Below are positions 51,642-62,079 of a stretch of 64,000 nucleotides of DNA, piece by piece. A model generated the notes under the pieces. The model did not search any database. It was not told where the DNA came from and saw nothing but the letters and a program-made list of their open reading frames with translations. A program made the position numbers and the translations under genes. The DNA comes from an uncultured Rhodospirillales bacterium (GTDB lineage Bacteria; Pseudomonadota; Alphaproteobacteria; Rhodospirillales; JABHCV01): positions 1-64,000 of the forward strand of contig CALKND010000004.1 of the NCBI GenBank assembly GCA_938092065.1, read 5' to 3'. Position 1 is the first letter of the stretch; each line of letters begins with the position of its first letter.

Positions 51642-52238
51642 ATGTTGTTGCTCGTTGGTTTGGGTAATCCCGGTGGGGTATACTCTAAAAATCGTCACAA
51701 CATTGGTTTTTTGGCGGTGGACGAAATTGTCCGCCGTCATTCTCTTCAGTCGTATCGCGACAAGTTCAATGGCAAATTGGTGGAAGGCAGTATCGGGTCG
51801 GAAAGAGTCCTAGTCTTGAAACCCTCAACCTTTATGAATGATTCTGGTCGCAGCGTTGTTGCGGCTGCTCTTTTTTATAAAATACTGCCTGAGGACATCT
51901 TCGTCATTCACGATGAACTTGATTTGGATGTTGGAAAATTACGCCTTAAATCTGGAGGCGGTCATGCAGGGCATAATGGTTTGCGTTCAATCCATGCTCA
52001 TATTGGAGAGGGTTACAGGCGTTTGCGCCTGGGTATTGGTCATCCGGGCGACAAATCGATGGTTAGCTCATATGTTTTAAGGGACTTTTCCAAGGCAGAT
52101 ATTGAGTGGCTTGATCCTTTGCTTGCGTCTATCGCCGACCATATTGAGTTGGCTTTGGTTGGTGACGATGCCAACTTTCTCAATAAGATAGGGTTAGATA
52201 TTAAGCCGCCAAATATTAACCAGAGGAATAAAAGATAA
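51642..52238 (+). CDS. pth: Aminoacyl-tRNA hydrolase
   Basis: LLVGLGNPGGVYSKNRHNIGF, KPSTFMNDSGRSV, GGGHAGHNGLRSI. Confidence 0.96.
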   Translation: MLLLVGLGNPGGVYSKNRHNIGFLAVDEIVRRHSLQSYRDKFNGKLVEGSIGSERVLVLKPSTFMNDSGRSVVAAALFYKILPEDIFVIHDELDLDVGKLRLKSGGGHAGHNGLRSIHAHIGEGYRRLRLGIGHPGDKSMVSSYVLRDFSKADIEWLDPLLASIADHIELALVGDDANFLNKIGLDIKPPNINQRNKR

Positions 52239-53338
52239 TGGGTTTTAACTGTGGCATTATTGGATTACCCAATGTCGGTAAATCAACACTGTTTAATGCT
52301 CTGACAGCAACTGCTACTGCGGAAGCGGCGAACTTTCCCTTTTGTACCATTGAGCCCAACACAGGCCGGGTTGGGGTTCCAGACCCCCGCCTTGAAATTA
52401 TAGCTGCTATTGGCAAATCGGCTAAAATTGTGCCGACCCAGCTTGAATTCGTCGACATTGCAGGCTTAGTGCGCGGAGCCTCTAAGGGGGAGGGCTTAGG
52501 TAATCAGTTCCTTGCTAACATACGCGAGGTTGATGCTGTAATTCATGTGCTTCGATGTTTTATTGATGAAAATGTCACTCACGTCGAAGGGAAAATTGGC
52601 CCTGTGCGTGATGCTGAAACTGTCGAAACTGAATTGATGCTAGCAGATATGGAAATGTTAGAGAAGCGTGTCGCCTCGTTGTCCAAAAAAGCGCGAGGCA
52701 ACGATAAAGCCGCAGTTACTCAGTTGGCCATGGTAGAGCGTATCTTGTCAGGTTTGCAAGAAGGACAGCCAGCTCGAAATATAGAAATATTGGAAGAAGA
52801 TAAGAAGATTTTTGACATGTTGCAGCTGCTTAGTGCCAAACCGGTTCTTTATGTCTGTAACGTTGAAGAAAATAGCGCATCTGAGGGTAATACATTATCT
52901 AACAAAGTGGTCAAGATGGCTATTGAACAAGGTGCAGTCTCAGTAGTAATTTCGGCCAAGATTGAAGAAGAAATATCTGCCCTTAAGGACGAGGCAGATA
53001 AAGTTGAATTTTTAGAAGAATTAGGCTTAAAAGAAACTGGACTGACCCGAGTAATTCGAGCTGGATACGAGTTATTGCACTTGATTACCTTTTTTACAGT
53101 TGGTCCAAAAGAGGCCCGCGCTTGGACTGTGCGCAAAAATGCAAAGGCCCCACAGGCTGCGGGTGCTATCCATACAGATTTTAAAAAAGGTTTCATTAAA
53201 GCGGAAACTATAGCCTACAGTGATTTTGTTAACTGTGATGGTGAACAAGGGGCTAAGGAAGCTGGTAAAATGCGGCAAGAAGGACGTGACTACCAAACTC
53301 AGGATGGCGACATCATGCTGTTTAGGTTTAATGTTTAA
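52238..53338 (+). CDS. ychF: Redox-regulated ATPase YchF
   Basis: GFNCGIIGLPNVGKSTLFNALT, NFPFCTIEPNTGRV, AIHTDFKKGFIKAETI. Confidence 0.97.
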   Translation: MGFNCGIIGLPNVGKSTLFNALTATATAEAANFPFCTIEPNTGRVGVPDPRLEIIAAIGKSAKIVPTQLEFVDIAGLVRGASKGEGLGNQFLANIREVDAVIHVLRCFIDENVTHVEGKIGPVRDAETVETELMLADMEMLEKRVASLSKKARGNDKAAVTQLAMVERILSGLQEGQPARNIEILEEDKKIFDMLQLLSAKPVLYVCNVEENSASEGNTLSNKVVKMAIEQGAVSVVISAKIEEEISALKDEADKVEFLEELGLKETGLTRVIRAGYELLHLITFFTVGPKEARAWTVRKNAKAPQAAGAIHTDFKKGFIKAETIAYSDFVNCDGEQGAKEAGKMRQEGRDYQTQDGDIMLFRFNV

Positions 53339-53419
53339 GAACCAAATCTCCATTGCCTTTGCATTGTCCCTGGCTAATACTCTCTACAAAGTAAAAGTAG
53401 GATTGACTATGGAGAATCT

Positions 53420-54307
53420 ATGACAAAGCCAGGTACACCTCCAGTCATTGGTGTTATTGGTGGCAGTGGTGTTTATAATATTGACGGATTAGAAAATGCG
53501 AGCTGGCAAAAGGTGTCCTCACCCTTTGGTACGCCATCCGATGAATTATTTTTCGGCGAACTTGAAGGCCAGCAGTTGGTCTTTTTGCCGCGCCATGGCC
53601 GTGGCCACCGAATCCCACCGTCAGATGTGAACTATCGAGCGAATATTGACGCGCTTAAACGTTCAGGTGTGACAGAAATTATTTCGATAAGTGCTTGCGG
53701 ATCACTTAAAGAAGAGCTTTCGCCCGGACATTTTATTATTGCAGATCAGTTCATTGACCGCACTTTTGCTCGGGTCAAAAGTTTTTTTTCCACTGGTCTG
53801 GTAGCTCATGTGAGTTTGGGCCATCCAGTTTGTTCTCGCCTTGGTGACGCTTTGGAAGATGCCGTAAAAAGCTTGGGAATTCCTTATCAACGGGGCGGCA
53901 CGTACATTACTATGGAAGGGCCACAGTTCTCTACCAAGGCTGAATCCAAGCTTTACCGCTCCTGGGGCTGTGACATTATAGGTATGACTAATATGCCGGA
54001 AGCCAAGCTCGCCCGTGAGGCAGAGATGTGCTATGCTACTGTCGCTATGGTTACGGACTTTGACTGCTGGCATCCGGATCACGATGATGTCACTGTAGAT
54101 GCAATTGTGAAGGTGCTGCTAGATAATGCGGATAAAGGACGCGCTTTGGTTAAGCAAGTAACGCCTGTTTTAAGTGGCCGTGAATTATCTTGTACGGACA
54201 GTTGCCACACAGCACTCGATTTTGCCATCATTACATCACCTGAAGCGCGTGAACCTGAAATGGTAAAAAAGCTCGACGCTGTCGCCGGTCGTGTGTTGAG
54301 AAGGTAA
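53420..54307 (+). CDS. mtnP: S-methyl-5'-thioadenosine phosphorylase
   Basis: VIGVIGGSGVYNIDGLE, FLPRHGRGHRIPPSDVNYRAN, TYITMEGPQFSTKAES, IGMTNMPEAKLAREAE. Confidence 0.95.
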   Translation: MTKPGTPPVIGVIGGSGVYNIDGLENASWQKVSSPFGTPSDELFFGELEGQQLVFLPRHGRGHRIPPSDVNYRANIDALKRSGVTEIISISACGSLKEELSPGHFIIADQFIDRTFARVKSFFSTGLVAHVSLGHPVCSRLGDALEDAVKSLGIPYQRGGTYITMEGPQFSTKAESKLYRSWGCDIIGMTNMPEAKLAREAEMCYATVAMVTDFDCWHPDHDDVTVDAIVKVLLDNADKGRALVKQVTPVLSGRELSCTDSCHTALDFAIITSPEAREPEMVKKLDAVAGRVLRR

Positions 54308-54310
54308 ACT

Positions 54311-55405
54311 ATGCTTGTAGATGGAAAATCCACACGTACTATCTGGCTTGCAGCTAATAGGTCGACCGTAAAAATTATTGATCAGACTCGCTTGCCTCAC
54401 GAATTTATCATTGTTGACTTGGACACACTAGATGATGCAGTTAAGGCAATCTCTAATATGCAGGTTCGTGGTGCGCCCTTGATTGGGGTAACTGCAGCGT
54501 ATGGCATGGCGTTGGCTATGGGCGATAATGCAACGGATGCCGGTGTAGACATTGCTTGCAAAGTGCTTTATCAAGCGCGCCCGACAGCGGTTAACCTGCG
54601 TTGGGCTCTAGATGATCTAAAAGCTATCCTTGATCCCCTGCCAGAGCGAGAACGTAAGATTGCTGCCTACGCTCGTGCTGCTGAAATTGCGGACGAAGAC
54701 GTAGAACAATGTTCGTCATTGGGTGATCATGGAAAAGTAATAATTAAGAAAATGTGGAACGACAAAAGTCGGCCTGAACGCATCAATATATTGACTCATT
54801 GTAATGCAGGCTGGCTGGCAACTGTTGATTGGGGTACAGCGTTATCGCCCATTTATAAGGCCCATGATGCGGGAATTCCTATTCATGTGTGGGTCGATGA
54901 AACCCGTCCACGCAATCAGGGTGCTAACTTAACATGCTGGGAGTTGGGGCAGCACGGAGTTCCTCATACGCTTATCGTCGATAATGTGGGTGGCCACCTT
55001 ATGCAGCATGGTCAGGTAGATTTGTGCATTGTCGGTACCGACAGAACAACTGCCGCCGGGGATGTGTGCAACAAAACAGGTACCTACCTGAAGGCGCTGG
55101 CAGCTGCAGATAACAATGTACCTTTCTATGTAGGGTTGCCTGGACCGACTATCGACTGGACCATCAAGGATGGAGTTCGTGATGTAAACATTGAAGAACG
55201 TGATCCAAGCGAAGTGACGAGGCTTATTGGCCTAACAGAAGATGGCTATATTTCAACTATTGCCATCTCACCAAAAGCTAGTCCAGCTGCTAATTTTGCT
55301 TTTGATGTGACGCCTGCACGTTTGGTCACTGGCCTAATTACCGAGCGCGGTGTTACTGATGCATCTGAAGAAGGGCTGGCAAAACTGTACCCGGAATTCA
55401 AATGA
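54311..55405 (+). CDS. mtnA: S-methyl-5-thioribose-1-phosphate isomerase
   Basis: MQVRGAPLIGVTAAYG, LTHCNAGWLATVDWGTALSPIYKAH, VGTDRTTAAGDVCNKTGTY. Confidence 0.95.
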   Translation: MLVDGKSTRTIWLAANRSTVKIIDQTRLPHEFIIVDLDTLDDAVKAISNMQVRGAPLIGVTAAYGMALAMGDNATDAGVDIACKVLYQARPTAVNLRWALDDLKAILDPLPERERKIAAYARAAEIADEDVEQCSSLGDHGKVIIKKMWNDKSRPERINILTHCNAGWLATVDWGTALSPIYKAHDAGIPIHVWVDETRPRNQGANLTCWELGQHGVPHTLIVDNVGGHLMQHGQVDLCIVGTDRTTAAGDVCNKTGTYLKALAAADNNVPFYVGLPGPTIDWTIKDGVRDVNIEERDPSEVTRLIGLTEDGYISTIAISPKASPAANFAFDVTPARLVTGLITERGVTDASEEGLAKLYPEFK

Positions 55406-55596
55406 CAGACACATGCGTAGAAAAAAGTAACACAACGCTGGCCTCCTTCATAAAACCAAAAAAAACAGATGTTAATGACCAATTTTTTAGTATTGAAAGC
55501 CAAAAAATATCTAATAGGAGGCGTTTTCATTCACGCAGAATTAACATAAGCAAGGACGCCTTTGACATGATGCCTTTTGAAAAATTGGTGATGTGA
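55402..55596 (+). CDS. Candidate small ORF (64 aa), unknown
   Basis: ATGA overlap with mtnA stop codon; no recognised homology. Confidence 0.25.
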   Translation: MTDTCVEKSNTTLASFIKPKKTDVNDQFFSIESQKISNRRRFHSRRINISKDAFDMMPFEKLVM

Positions 55597-55720
55597 CTAT
55601 TCTCGTTATTAAATTTAGCCTTACTAAGGCTGTTATCAAATAACTACCCGGTTTAATCACTGGGTTCAAAACTGGAAGTACGCCTAGAGTTGTATTTAAC
55701 AGAAAATTAATGGAGACTTC

Positions 55721-57754
55721 ATGAAAAATCTTTGGTCCAACAAACAGGCCAAGGCGATAGTTCGCCGCTATGCGCGTAAGGGTGTTAACAGTGATCGGGC
55801 GCTTCGGGTCTATACCTCGCGATTACTAGGAAACGAGCCTCGTCTGGTCTTGCACGGTGGCGGCAACACTTCTGTAAAGACGAGGATGAAAGATGTCATG
55901 GGTAAAAACATTGAAGTCTTATGCGTTAAGGGAAGTGGTTGGGACATGGGGAATATTGAACCACAGGGCTTGCCTGCGGTGCGGCTCGAGAATCTACGAG
56001 AGCTAATCTCTCTGGACAAGCTTAACGATGAGGACATGGTCAATGCTCAGCGAGCTAATCTTTTGGATAGTTCATCCCCCAATCCTTCTGTAGAAACCCT
56101 GCTGCATGCATTTCTACCTCATAAATTTATTGACCATACACATTCCAACGCGGTTCTTTCCTTGACTGATCAACCAGATGGTGACGCGTTATGTCGCAAA
56201 GTGTTCGGCAAGAAAATGGGTTATGTACCCTACATTCTGCCGGGTTTTGATTTGGCTAAAAAAGCATTTGAAGTTTATCAGAAGGACCAAAGTATTGAGG
56301 GCCTAATCTTATTGAAACACGGCATCTTTACCTTTGGTGCGACTGCAAAAGAGGCTTATAGCCGTATGATAGAACAGGTTACTTTGGCTGAAAAACGTGT
56401 GGAAAGAAGCAAGAAAAATATATTTGTAAGAGCAAATTTGCCAAAGAAAGTCGCCGATGTTGCTGACGTAGCTCCAATATTGCGTGGTCTTTTTGGCGAT
56501 GCTGGGCGGTGTGTAGTGATGGATTTTCGCACAAATGCTAAGGTGCGGGCTTATGTGGATGGTAAAGATGTGAGACGGTATAGCCAAAAATCTACGGTAA
56601 CTCCAGATCATGTAATTCGCACCAAGCCAAACCCATTGATTGTACCCGCCCCTGATGCAAATAATTTAGGTGGTTTTGCTAAGGGAGCTAAAAAAGCCTT
56701 GGATTCCTATCAAAAATCGTATCACAGTTATTTTGAGCGCCAAAACAAGCGTGTTGGATTCTCAAAAACGGAATTAGATTTGATGCCACGAATTATTCTG
56801 GTGCCTGGGCTGGGTCTGTTTGGACTTGACGGAAATTCGAAATCCGCTGCCATTGTTGCCGATCTAGCTGAAACTAACGTGGGTGTTATTACAAATTGCG
56901 AATCCATAAGTTCTTATCAGGCAATTCCTGAAAATGATGTCTTTGATATTGAGTACTGGTCCCTTGAGCAGGCTAAGCTGGGTAAGGGCGATGCAAAGCC
57001 GCTAGATTCTAAAATATGTGTTGTGTCTGGTGGAGGTTCAGGTATTGGGGCAGCGACAGCTCAAGCTTTTTCTGATCAGGGTTGCGAGGTCGCAGTACTT
57101 GATTGGAATTCTAAGGCGGTTCGGGCCGTTGCGGATGATATTGGGGGTCTTGGTCTAGTTTGTGATGTCACCTCAGCAAAATCAGTAAACAAAGCTTTAG
57201 ACAAGGTAGCTGCCCATTTTGGTGGTGTTGATATTCTTGTTTCCAATGCCGGGGCGGCGTGGCAAGGACGTATAGGCGAAGTCTCCAACAAAATATTGCG
57301 CCAAAGCTTTGAGCTCAATTTTTGGGGGCACCAAAATCTTGCCAGTAAGGCAACAGCGATAATGAGAGCACAAGGAAACGGAGGTTGTCTGTTGTTCAAT
57401 ATCTCTAAGCAGGCCATCAATCCTGGACTCGACTTTGGTCCCTACGGTCTTCCCAAAGCTGCGACATTATCCCTTATGCGGCAGTATGCTGTTGATTATG
57501 GTGATGACTCAATTCGCTCTAACGCTGTGAATGCTGACCGTATTCGCTCTGGTTTACTTAGTGATGCCCTGATTGAGGACCGTTCAAAAGCAAGAGGTCT
57601 TAGTCAGAAGGATTATATGTCTGGTAATTTGTTGGGTAAGGAAGTTTTTGTTGAAGATGTAGCCCAAGCATTTGTTGATTTAGCTTTAGCAAAAAAAACC
57701 ACGGCCTCAGTGACAACTGTTGATGGTGGGAACATCGCTGCCGCCCTGAGGTAA
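55721..57754 (+). CDS. Bifunctional class II aldolase / short-chain dehydrogenase (RhaD/RhaE-like fusion)
   Basis: Class II aldolase (HGGGNTSVK, KGSGWDMG, FIDHTHSNAVLSL, LLKHGIFTFG) fused to SDR (VVSGGGSGIGAATAQAF, YGLPK). Confidence 0.93.
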   Translation: MKNLWSNKQAKAIVRRYARKGVNSDRALRVYTSRLLGNEPRLVLHGGGNTSVKTRMKDVMGKNIEVLCVKGSGWDMGNIEPQGLPAVRLENLRELISLDKLNDEDMVNAQRANLLDSSSPNPSVETLLHAFLPHKFIDHTHSNAVLSLTDQPDGDALCRKVFGKKMGYVPYILPGFDLAKKAFEVYQKDQSIEGLILLKHGIFTFGATAKEAYSRMIEQVTLAEKRVERSKKNIFVRANLPKKVADVADVAPILRGLFGDAGRCVVMDFRTNAKVRAYVDGKDVRRYSQKSTVTPDHVIRTKPNPLIVPAPDANNLGGFAKGAKKALDSYQKSYHSYFERQNKRVGFSKTELDLMPRIILVPGLGLFGLDGNSKSAAIVADLAETNVGVITNCESISSYQAIPENDVFDIEYWSLEQAKLGKGDAKPLDSKICVVSGGGSGIGAATAQAFSDQGCEVAVLDWNSKAVRAVADDIGGLGLVCDVTSAKSVNKALDKVAAHFGGVDILVSNAGAAWQGRIGEVSNKILRQSFELNFWGHQNLASKATAIMRAQGNGGCLLFNISKQAINPGLDFGPYGLPKAATLSLMRQYAVDYGDDSIRSNAVNADRIRSGLLSDALIEDRSKARGLSQKDYMSGNLLGKEVFVEDVAQAFVDLALAKKTTASVTTVDGGNIAAALR

Positions 57755-57884
57755 AGGTACAAACATTGTCTGACCCCGTTGAATGAGTAACTGACGCTAG
57801 TTTGATTACAGTTTCGCATGCGTATATTTGGACGTGATATTAACGCTAGTTTTAACCCAAACTGACCGCGGGCTTAATTATTTA

Positions 57885-59078
57885 TCAGGCTAGTTTGTCT
57901 CGACGCCAGATCATCACAATTATAGTTATCGAAGCTGTTGCTATCACAGGGATAGCAACCTGATTTATAGTCTGCCAGTCGTAGAAGTGGAATAGCGTGC
58001 CCGATGTCAGAGAACACAGGGCGACGAATCCGAAAACCATGAAGTCATTTAGAGCCTGTACTTTGGCTCTTTCTTCCGACTGATAGGTTTCGGTTAGCAA
58101 GTAAGAGGCACCAATGAAGGTAAAGTTCCAGCCCAAACCCAGGGCGAAAAGGGATGCCCAGAAGTGGGTGACGGTCTCCCCTGCCAAGGCAGCGGTGATG
58201 GCAAGAAATAGCAAAAGTGTGCCACTCATGAGAACTTTCATAACGCCATATCTATTAATCAAACTTCCAGTGAAGAAAGCTGGCCCAAACATAGCTACCA
58301 AATGCCACTGAATGACAAATGAGGCATCATGTACCATATAGCCATGTGCAACCATGGCCAGAGGTGTGGCTGTCATTAACAGGCTCATCATGCCATAGCC
58401 GATCATGCCAACAAAGACAGCACCTATTAATTCGGGTTGCTGGATAATCTTTCTTAAGGGTCGACCGCTAGATGAGCGCTCAGTGAAGCTAGGGCGGGGT
58501 ATGTTTATCAGGCCAAGTATCAAAATGGCCAGACTTGCTAAAATAACAATACTTACAAAAGATCCAAAGAATGGCACCACGTGTATATCAAACGTATAAT
58601 TTACTAGTGCTGGTCCAAGAAACGCAGCGATGATGCCACCTGAAATGACTAAAGAAATAGCTTTGCTTTTAAAATCCGCTTTAGCTACATCTGCAGCAGC
58701 AAAGCGGTAGTACTGGGCAAATCCACCATGTATGCCTATGGTCATAGTTCCAATTACAAATATCCAAAAACTCGAATGATAGATGCCATAAGAGGCAATA
58801 CAGCCTCCAATGATAGCAAATGTTGCACCCAGCATAAATCCTATTTTCCGGCCAAAGCGTTTCATCAGTAGGGATGCAGGAATCGTAGTAAGAGCTGTAG
58901 TGACAATGATTACAGTTATAGGCAAGGTGGCTAGTGCCTTATTTTCAGAGAGATCTGCACCGACTAATCCTGCAAGAATGAACATCATTGACTGTCCCGT
59001 CATGAAAAGTGCCTGACATAGGGCTAAGACAAAAACATTTTGGTGGTCACGAGATAAGTGCATGGAATTTCCAAACAT
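57885..59078 (-). CDS. MFS transporter
   Basis: Twelve-TM pattern, SLLMKRFGRKIGFMLGA loop 2-3 motif. Confidence 0.92.
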   Translation of the reverse strand: MFGNSMHLSRDHQNVFVLALCQALFMTGQSMMFILAGLVGADLSENKALATLPITVIIVTTALTTIPASLLMKRFGRKIGFMLGATFAIIGGCIASYGIYHSSFWIFVIGTMTIGIHGGFAQYYRFAAADVAKADFKSKAISLVISGGIIAAFLGPALVNYTFDIHVVPFFGSFVSIVILASLAILILGLINIPRPSFTERSSSGRPLRKIIQQPELIGAVFVGMIGYGMMSLLMTATPLAMVAHGYMVHDASFVIQWHLVAMFGPAFFTGSLINRYGVMKVLMSGTLLLFLAITAALAGETVTHFWASLFALGLGWNFTFIGASYLLTETYQSEERAKVQALNDFMVFGFVALCSLTSGTLFHFYDWQTINQVAIPVIATASITIIVMIWRRDKLA

Positions 59079-59089
59079 GAAGAATGATA

Positions 59090-59112
59090 AACACGAATAT
59101 TGTGTTCGTGTT
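59090..59112. promoter_or_regulatory. Inverted repeat AACACGAA-N7-TTCGTGTT upstream of MFS gene
   Basis: Perfect 8-bp arms 12 bp upstream of the MFS start codon. Confidence 0.55.
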
Positions 59113-59255
59113 CACATTACAACAAAACAAAATTAAGCAAATGTTTTGTTTTTTATTATGCAATGTTTGGTGCGTAGTTAAAAAATCATGTCATAGAATA
59201 GCAAAAAAACCCAACTGGCCTCGCTGACTAACGACCAACTATGCCTACTTTTGTG

Positions 59256-60041
59256 CTAGTGCAATTTAGCCCAAATCTTCTTCTTTAATGCCATCAGCAT
59301 AGCGGTCCATATAACTAAGAATAAAATAACCTTAATACCAAGACGCTTCCGTTCCTCCATTTCTGGGCTAGCTGCCCAAGTTAAGAACGTAGTTACATCT
59401 TTGGCATGCTGTTGCAGTGTTGCCTTTGTGCCGTCTGCATACTCAACAGTTTCATCCTCAAGCGGTGCTACCATGGCAATCTGCTGACCAGGGTAAACCT
59501 CATTGTAATTCATCCCATCAGCGATTTCCATGCCTTCAGGCACCTCATCTTTATAACGGGTCAGTAAGCCATATATATAGTCTGGTCCATTCTTACGAGC
59601 TTTTGACATTAATGAAAGATCGGGTGGGTAGGCGCCATTATTAGACGCGCGAGCTTCTTTTTCGTTAGCATATGGCGATACAAATTTGTCTGACTGCCGG
59701 GCTGGGCGCATGTACATCTCACCCTCATCGTCAGGGCCATCCTTAACTTCATATTCGGCGGCAATTTCTTTTATCTCTGCTTCGCTAAAACCAATTTCTT
59801 CAAGATTGCGATAAGCAAGATACTCTAGGGAGTGGCAGCTAGAGCATACTTCAGAATATATTTGATAGCCGCGCTTCAACTCCCCACGGTCATAAGTGCC
59901 GAAAATACCAGAGAATGACCAATCCTGTTTTTCAAGTTTAACACTATCTTCTGCTCCGTAAGCTGATTTTACTTGCAACCCACCCAAGACAATTAGCGTT
60001 AAAGCAGAGCAAAGCAAAGTAATTTTAGTATTGAGATTCAT
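59256..60041 (-). CDS. petC: Cytochrome c1
   Basis: Heme motif EVCSSCHSLEYLAYRN; C-terminal TM anchor. Confidence 0.95.
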   Translation of the reverse strand: MNLNTKITLLCSALTLIVLGGLQVKSAYGAEDSVKLEKQDWSFSGIFGTYDRGELKRGYQIYSEVCSSCHSLEYLAYRNLEEIGFSEAEIKEIAAEYEVKDGPDDEGEMYMRPARQSDKFVSPYANEKEARASNNGAYPPDLSLMSKARKNGPDYIYGLLTRYKDEVPEGMEIADGMNYNEVYPGQQIAMVAPLEDETVEYADGTKATLQQHAKDVTTFLTWAASPEMEERKRLGIKVILFLVIWTAMLMALKKKIWAKLH

Positions 60042-60045
60042 TGAC

Positions 60046-61311
60046 TTACTCTGCGCCTTGGAGTTGGGCAGCAGGCTCGGCCGTCTTACTCTTTAGTTGT
60101 GCTTCGAGAACACCCGCACTTATGCTTTCAGGGGGCTCAAGTGGTCGCTCGAATTTAGCTACTAGGGGTATTATAATCAAAAAGTGCGCAAAGTAATAAG
60201 CGGCAGCTAGGCGCCCAATGGTGACAAAAGGTTCAACGGCACTTTGAGCGCCAATATAACCAAGTAGAAAGCAGTCGGCGACAAACAACCAGAAAAACTG
60301 CCTGTAAATAGGGCGAAATTTTGCGCTGCGTACACGTCCGCGGTCTAACCAAGGTAGAACGAACAGAATGGAGACAGCAGAAAACATTGCTATAACCCCT
60401 AACAATTTGTCATCGATCGAGCGGAGTATTGCGTAGAATGGCAGGAAATACCATTCTGGCACAATATGTGCTGGAGTGACCAAGGGGTTAGCTTCTACAT
60501 AATTATCGGGGTGACCAAAATAGTCCGGTGCGAAGAAGACAAAGGTTAAGTAGAAGGTGAGAAAAACTCCAAGCCCTAACAAATCCTTTATCGTGTAGTA
60601 TGGGTGGAAAGGAATACTGTCAGCTGGGGTTTTCATGTCTACCCCTAACGGATTATTCGAATGATGGCTATGCAGTGCCCACAAGTGGAAGAATACGAGC
60701 AAGACTATGATCATCGGCATCAGATAATGAACGACAAAGAACCTCATTAAAGTATTGTCACCTATAACAAAACCACCCCATATCCATGTGACGAGCGAAT
60801 CGCCAACAATTGGAATGGCAGAAAATAGGCTAGTTATAACGGTTGCCCCCCAATAGCTCATTTGTCCCCAAGGAAGAACATATCCCATGAAGGCCGTAGC
60901 CATCATTGCCAAATATATAGCAACTCCAATGATCCAGAGAAGTTCTCGTGGCGCTTTAAAAGAGCCAAAATACAAACTGCGAAACATGTGAATATAAACC
61001 AAGATAAAGAACATTGAGGCCCCGCTGGAATGCATAAATCGTATTAACCAGCCATAATTCACGTCGCGCATCAAGTGCTCAACACTTGCAAAAGCAAGTT
61101 CAGTGTGAGGAGTATAATTGAATGCTAAGAATATTCCAGTGATGATCATAGTCATCAAGGTTATTCCAAGTAGGGCACCAAAATTCCACCAATAGTTCAA
61201 ATTTTTTGGAGTCGGGTAGTCAACAAGATTTTTCCGCACGTATGAAAACACCGGCAGCCGATAATCCACCCAGTCATGTATAGGCAGAACTATATTTTTG
61301 TAGAAATTCAT
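60046..61311 (-). CDS. petB: Cytochrome b of the bc1 complex
   Basis: [36 protein letters not shown]. Confidence 0.97.
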   Translation of the reverse strand: MNFYKNIVLPIHDWVDYRLPVFSYVRKNLVDYPTPKNLNYWWNFGALLGITLMTMIITGIFLAFNYTPHTELAFASVEHLMRDVNYGWLIRFMHSSGASMFFILVYIHMFRSLYFGSFKAPRELLWIIGVAIYLAMMATAFMGYVLPWGQMSYWGATVITSLFSAIPIVGDSLVTWIWGGFVIGDNTLMRFFVVHYLMPMIIVLLVFFHLWALHSHHSNNPLGVDMKTPADSIPFHPYYTIKDLLGLGVFLTFYLTFVFFAPDYFGHPDNYVEANPLVTPAHIVPEWYFLPFYAILRSIDDKLLGVIAMFSAVSILFVLPWLDRGRVRSAKFRPIYRQFFWLFVADCFLLGYIGAQSAVEPFVTIGRLAAAYYFAHFLIIIPLVAKFERPLEPPESISAGVLEAQLKSKTAEPAAQLQGAE

Positions 61312-61322
61312 TCACTGTTTCC

Positions 61323-61877
61323 TTAGCCAATTTTCACAGTCGTATCATCAAGGAATTGGTAGGGCGGGACTTCAAGGTTAGTTGGTGCGGGGCCCTTTCG
61401 AATACGGCCAGCTGAGTCATAATGTGAACCATGACATGGGCAGAACCAACCATTAAAATCTCCTTTTGGATCGGTTTCGCGCTGGCCGTTAGGTATGCAA
61501 CCTAAATGAGTGCATACTCCTACCATTATTAACCATTCAGCTTTTTGGGTCCGTTCTTCATCACTTGCAGGATCTGGAAGAGAGTCAAGTGGAACAGCCC
61601 TAGCTTCTTTTATTTCAGTATCTGTACGGTGGCGAACAAAAACTGGGCGACCTCGCCACATAACAGTAACGCTCTGTCCCACTTTAATAGACGAGATGTC
61701 AATTTCACTTGATGCCAGAGATAGAACATCTGCTGGGGGATTAATGCTATCTACTAAAGGCCACACAGCCATTCCTGCACCAACGCCACCAACTGTGTAG
61801 GTGGCTATCTGAAGAAAATCACGTCGGTTGGGGCTTTCATCAACAATTTCTTTATTGTCATCAGCTTGATCGTTCAT
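61323..61877 (-). CDS. petA: Ubiquinol-cytochrome c reductase Rieske iron-sulfur subunit
   Basis: CTHLGC and CPCHGSHYD cluster motifs; twin-arginine RRDFL signal. Confidence 0.97.
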   Translation of the reverse strand: MNDQADDNKEIVDESPNRRDFLQIATYTVGGVGAGMAVWPLVDSINPPADVLSLASSEIDISSIKVGQSVTVMWRGRPVFVRHRTDTEIKEARAVPLDSLPDPASDEERTQKAEWLIMVGVCTHLGCIPNGQRETDPKGDFNGWFCPCHGSHYDSAGRIRKGPAPTNLEVPPYQFLDDTTVKIG

Positions 61878-62079
61878 ATTAAACCTCTAGAGAGCCCTTT
61901 CGCGACATTTTTATACACATATATAGATATCTCTTAAACTTTTTTACTAGTATTTAAGGACCTTTAGTGATGGATATAATCCAAACCACACTGCATTCAA
62001 AGGGTTAAGATTAAAAAAATATTTTGCCGCCTTTAAGCTCAAGTGAGATATCACTATTTTATACGAAAAAAACATACGA

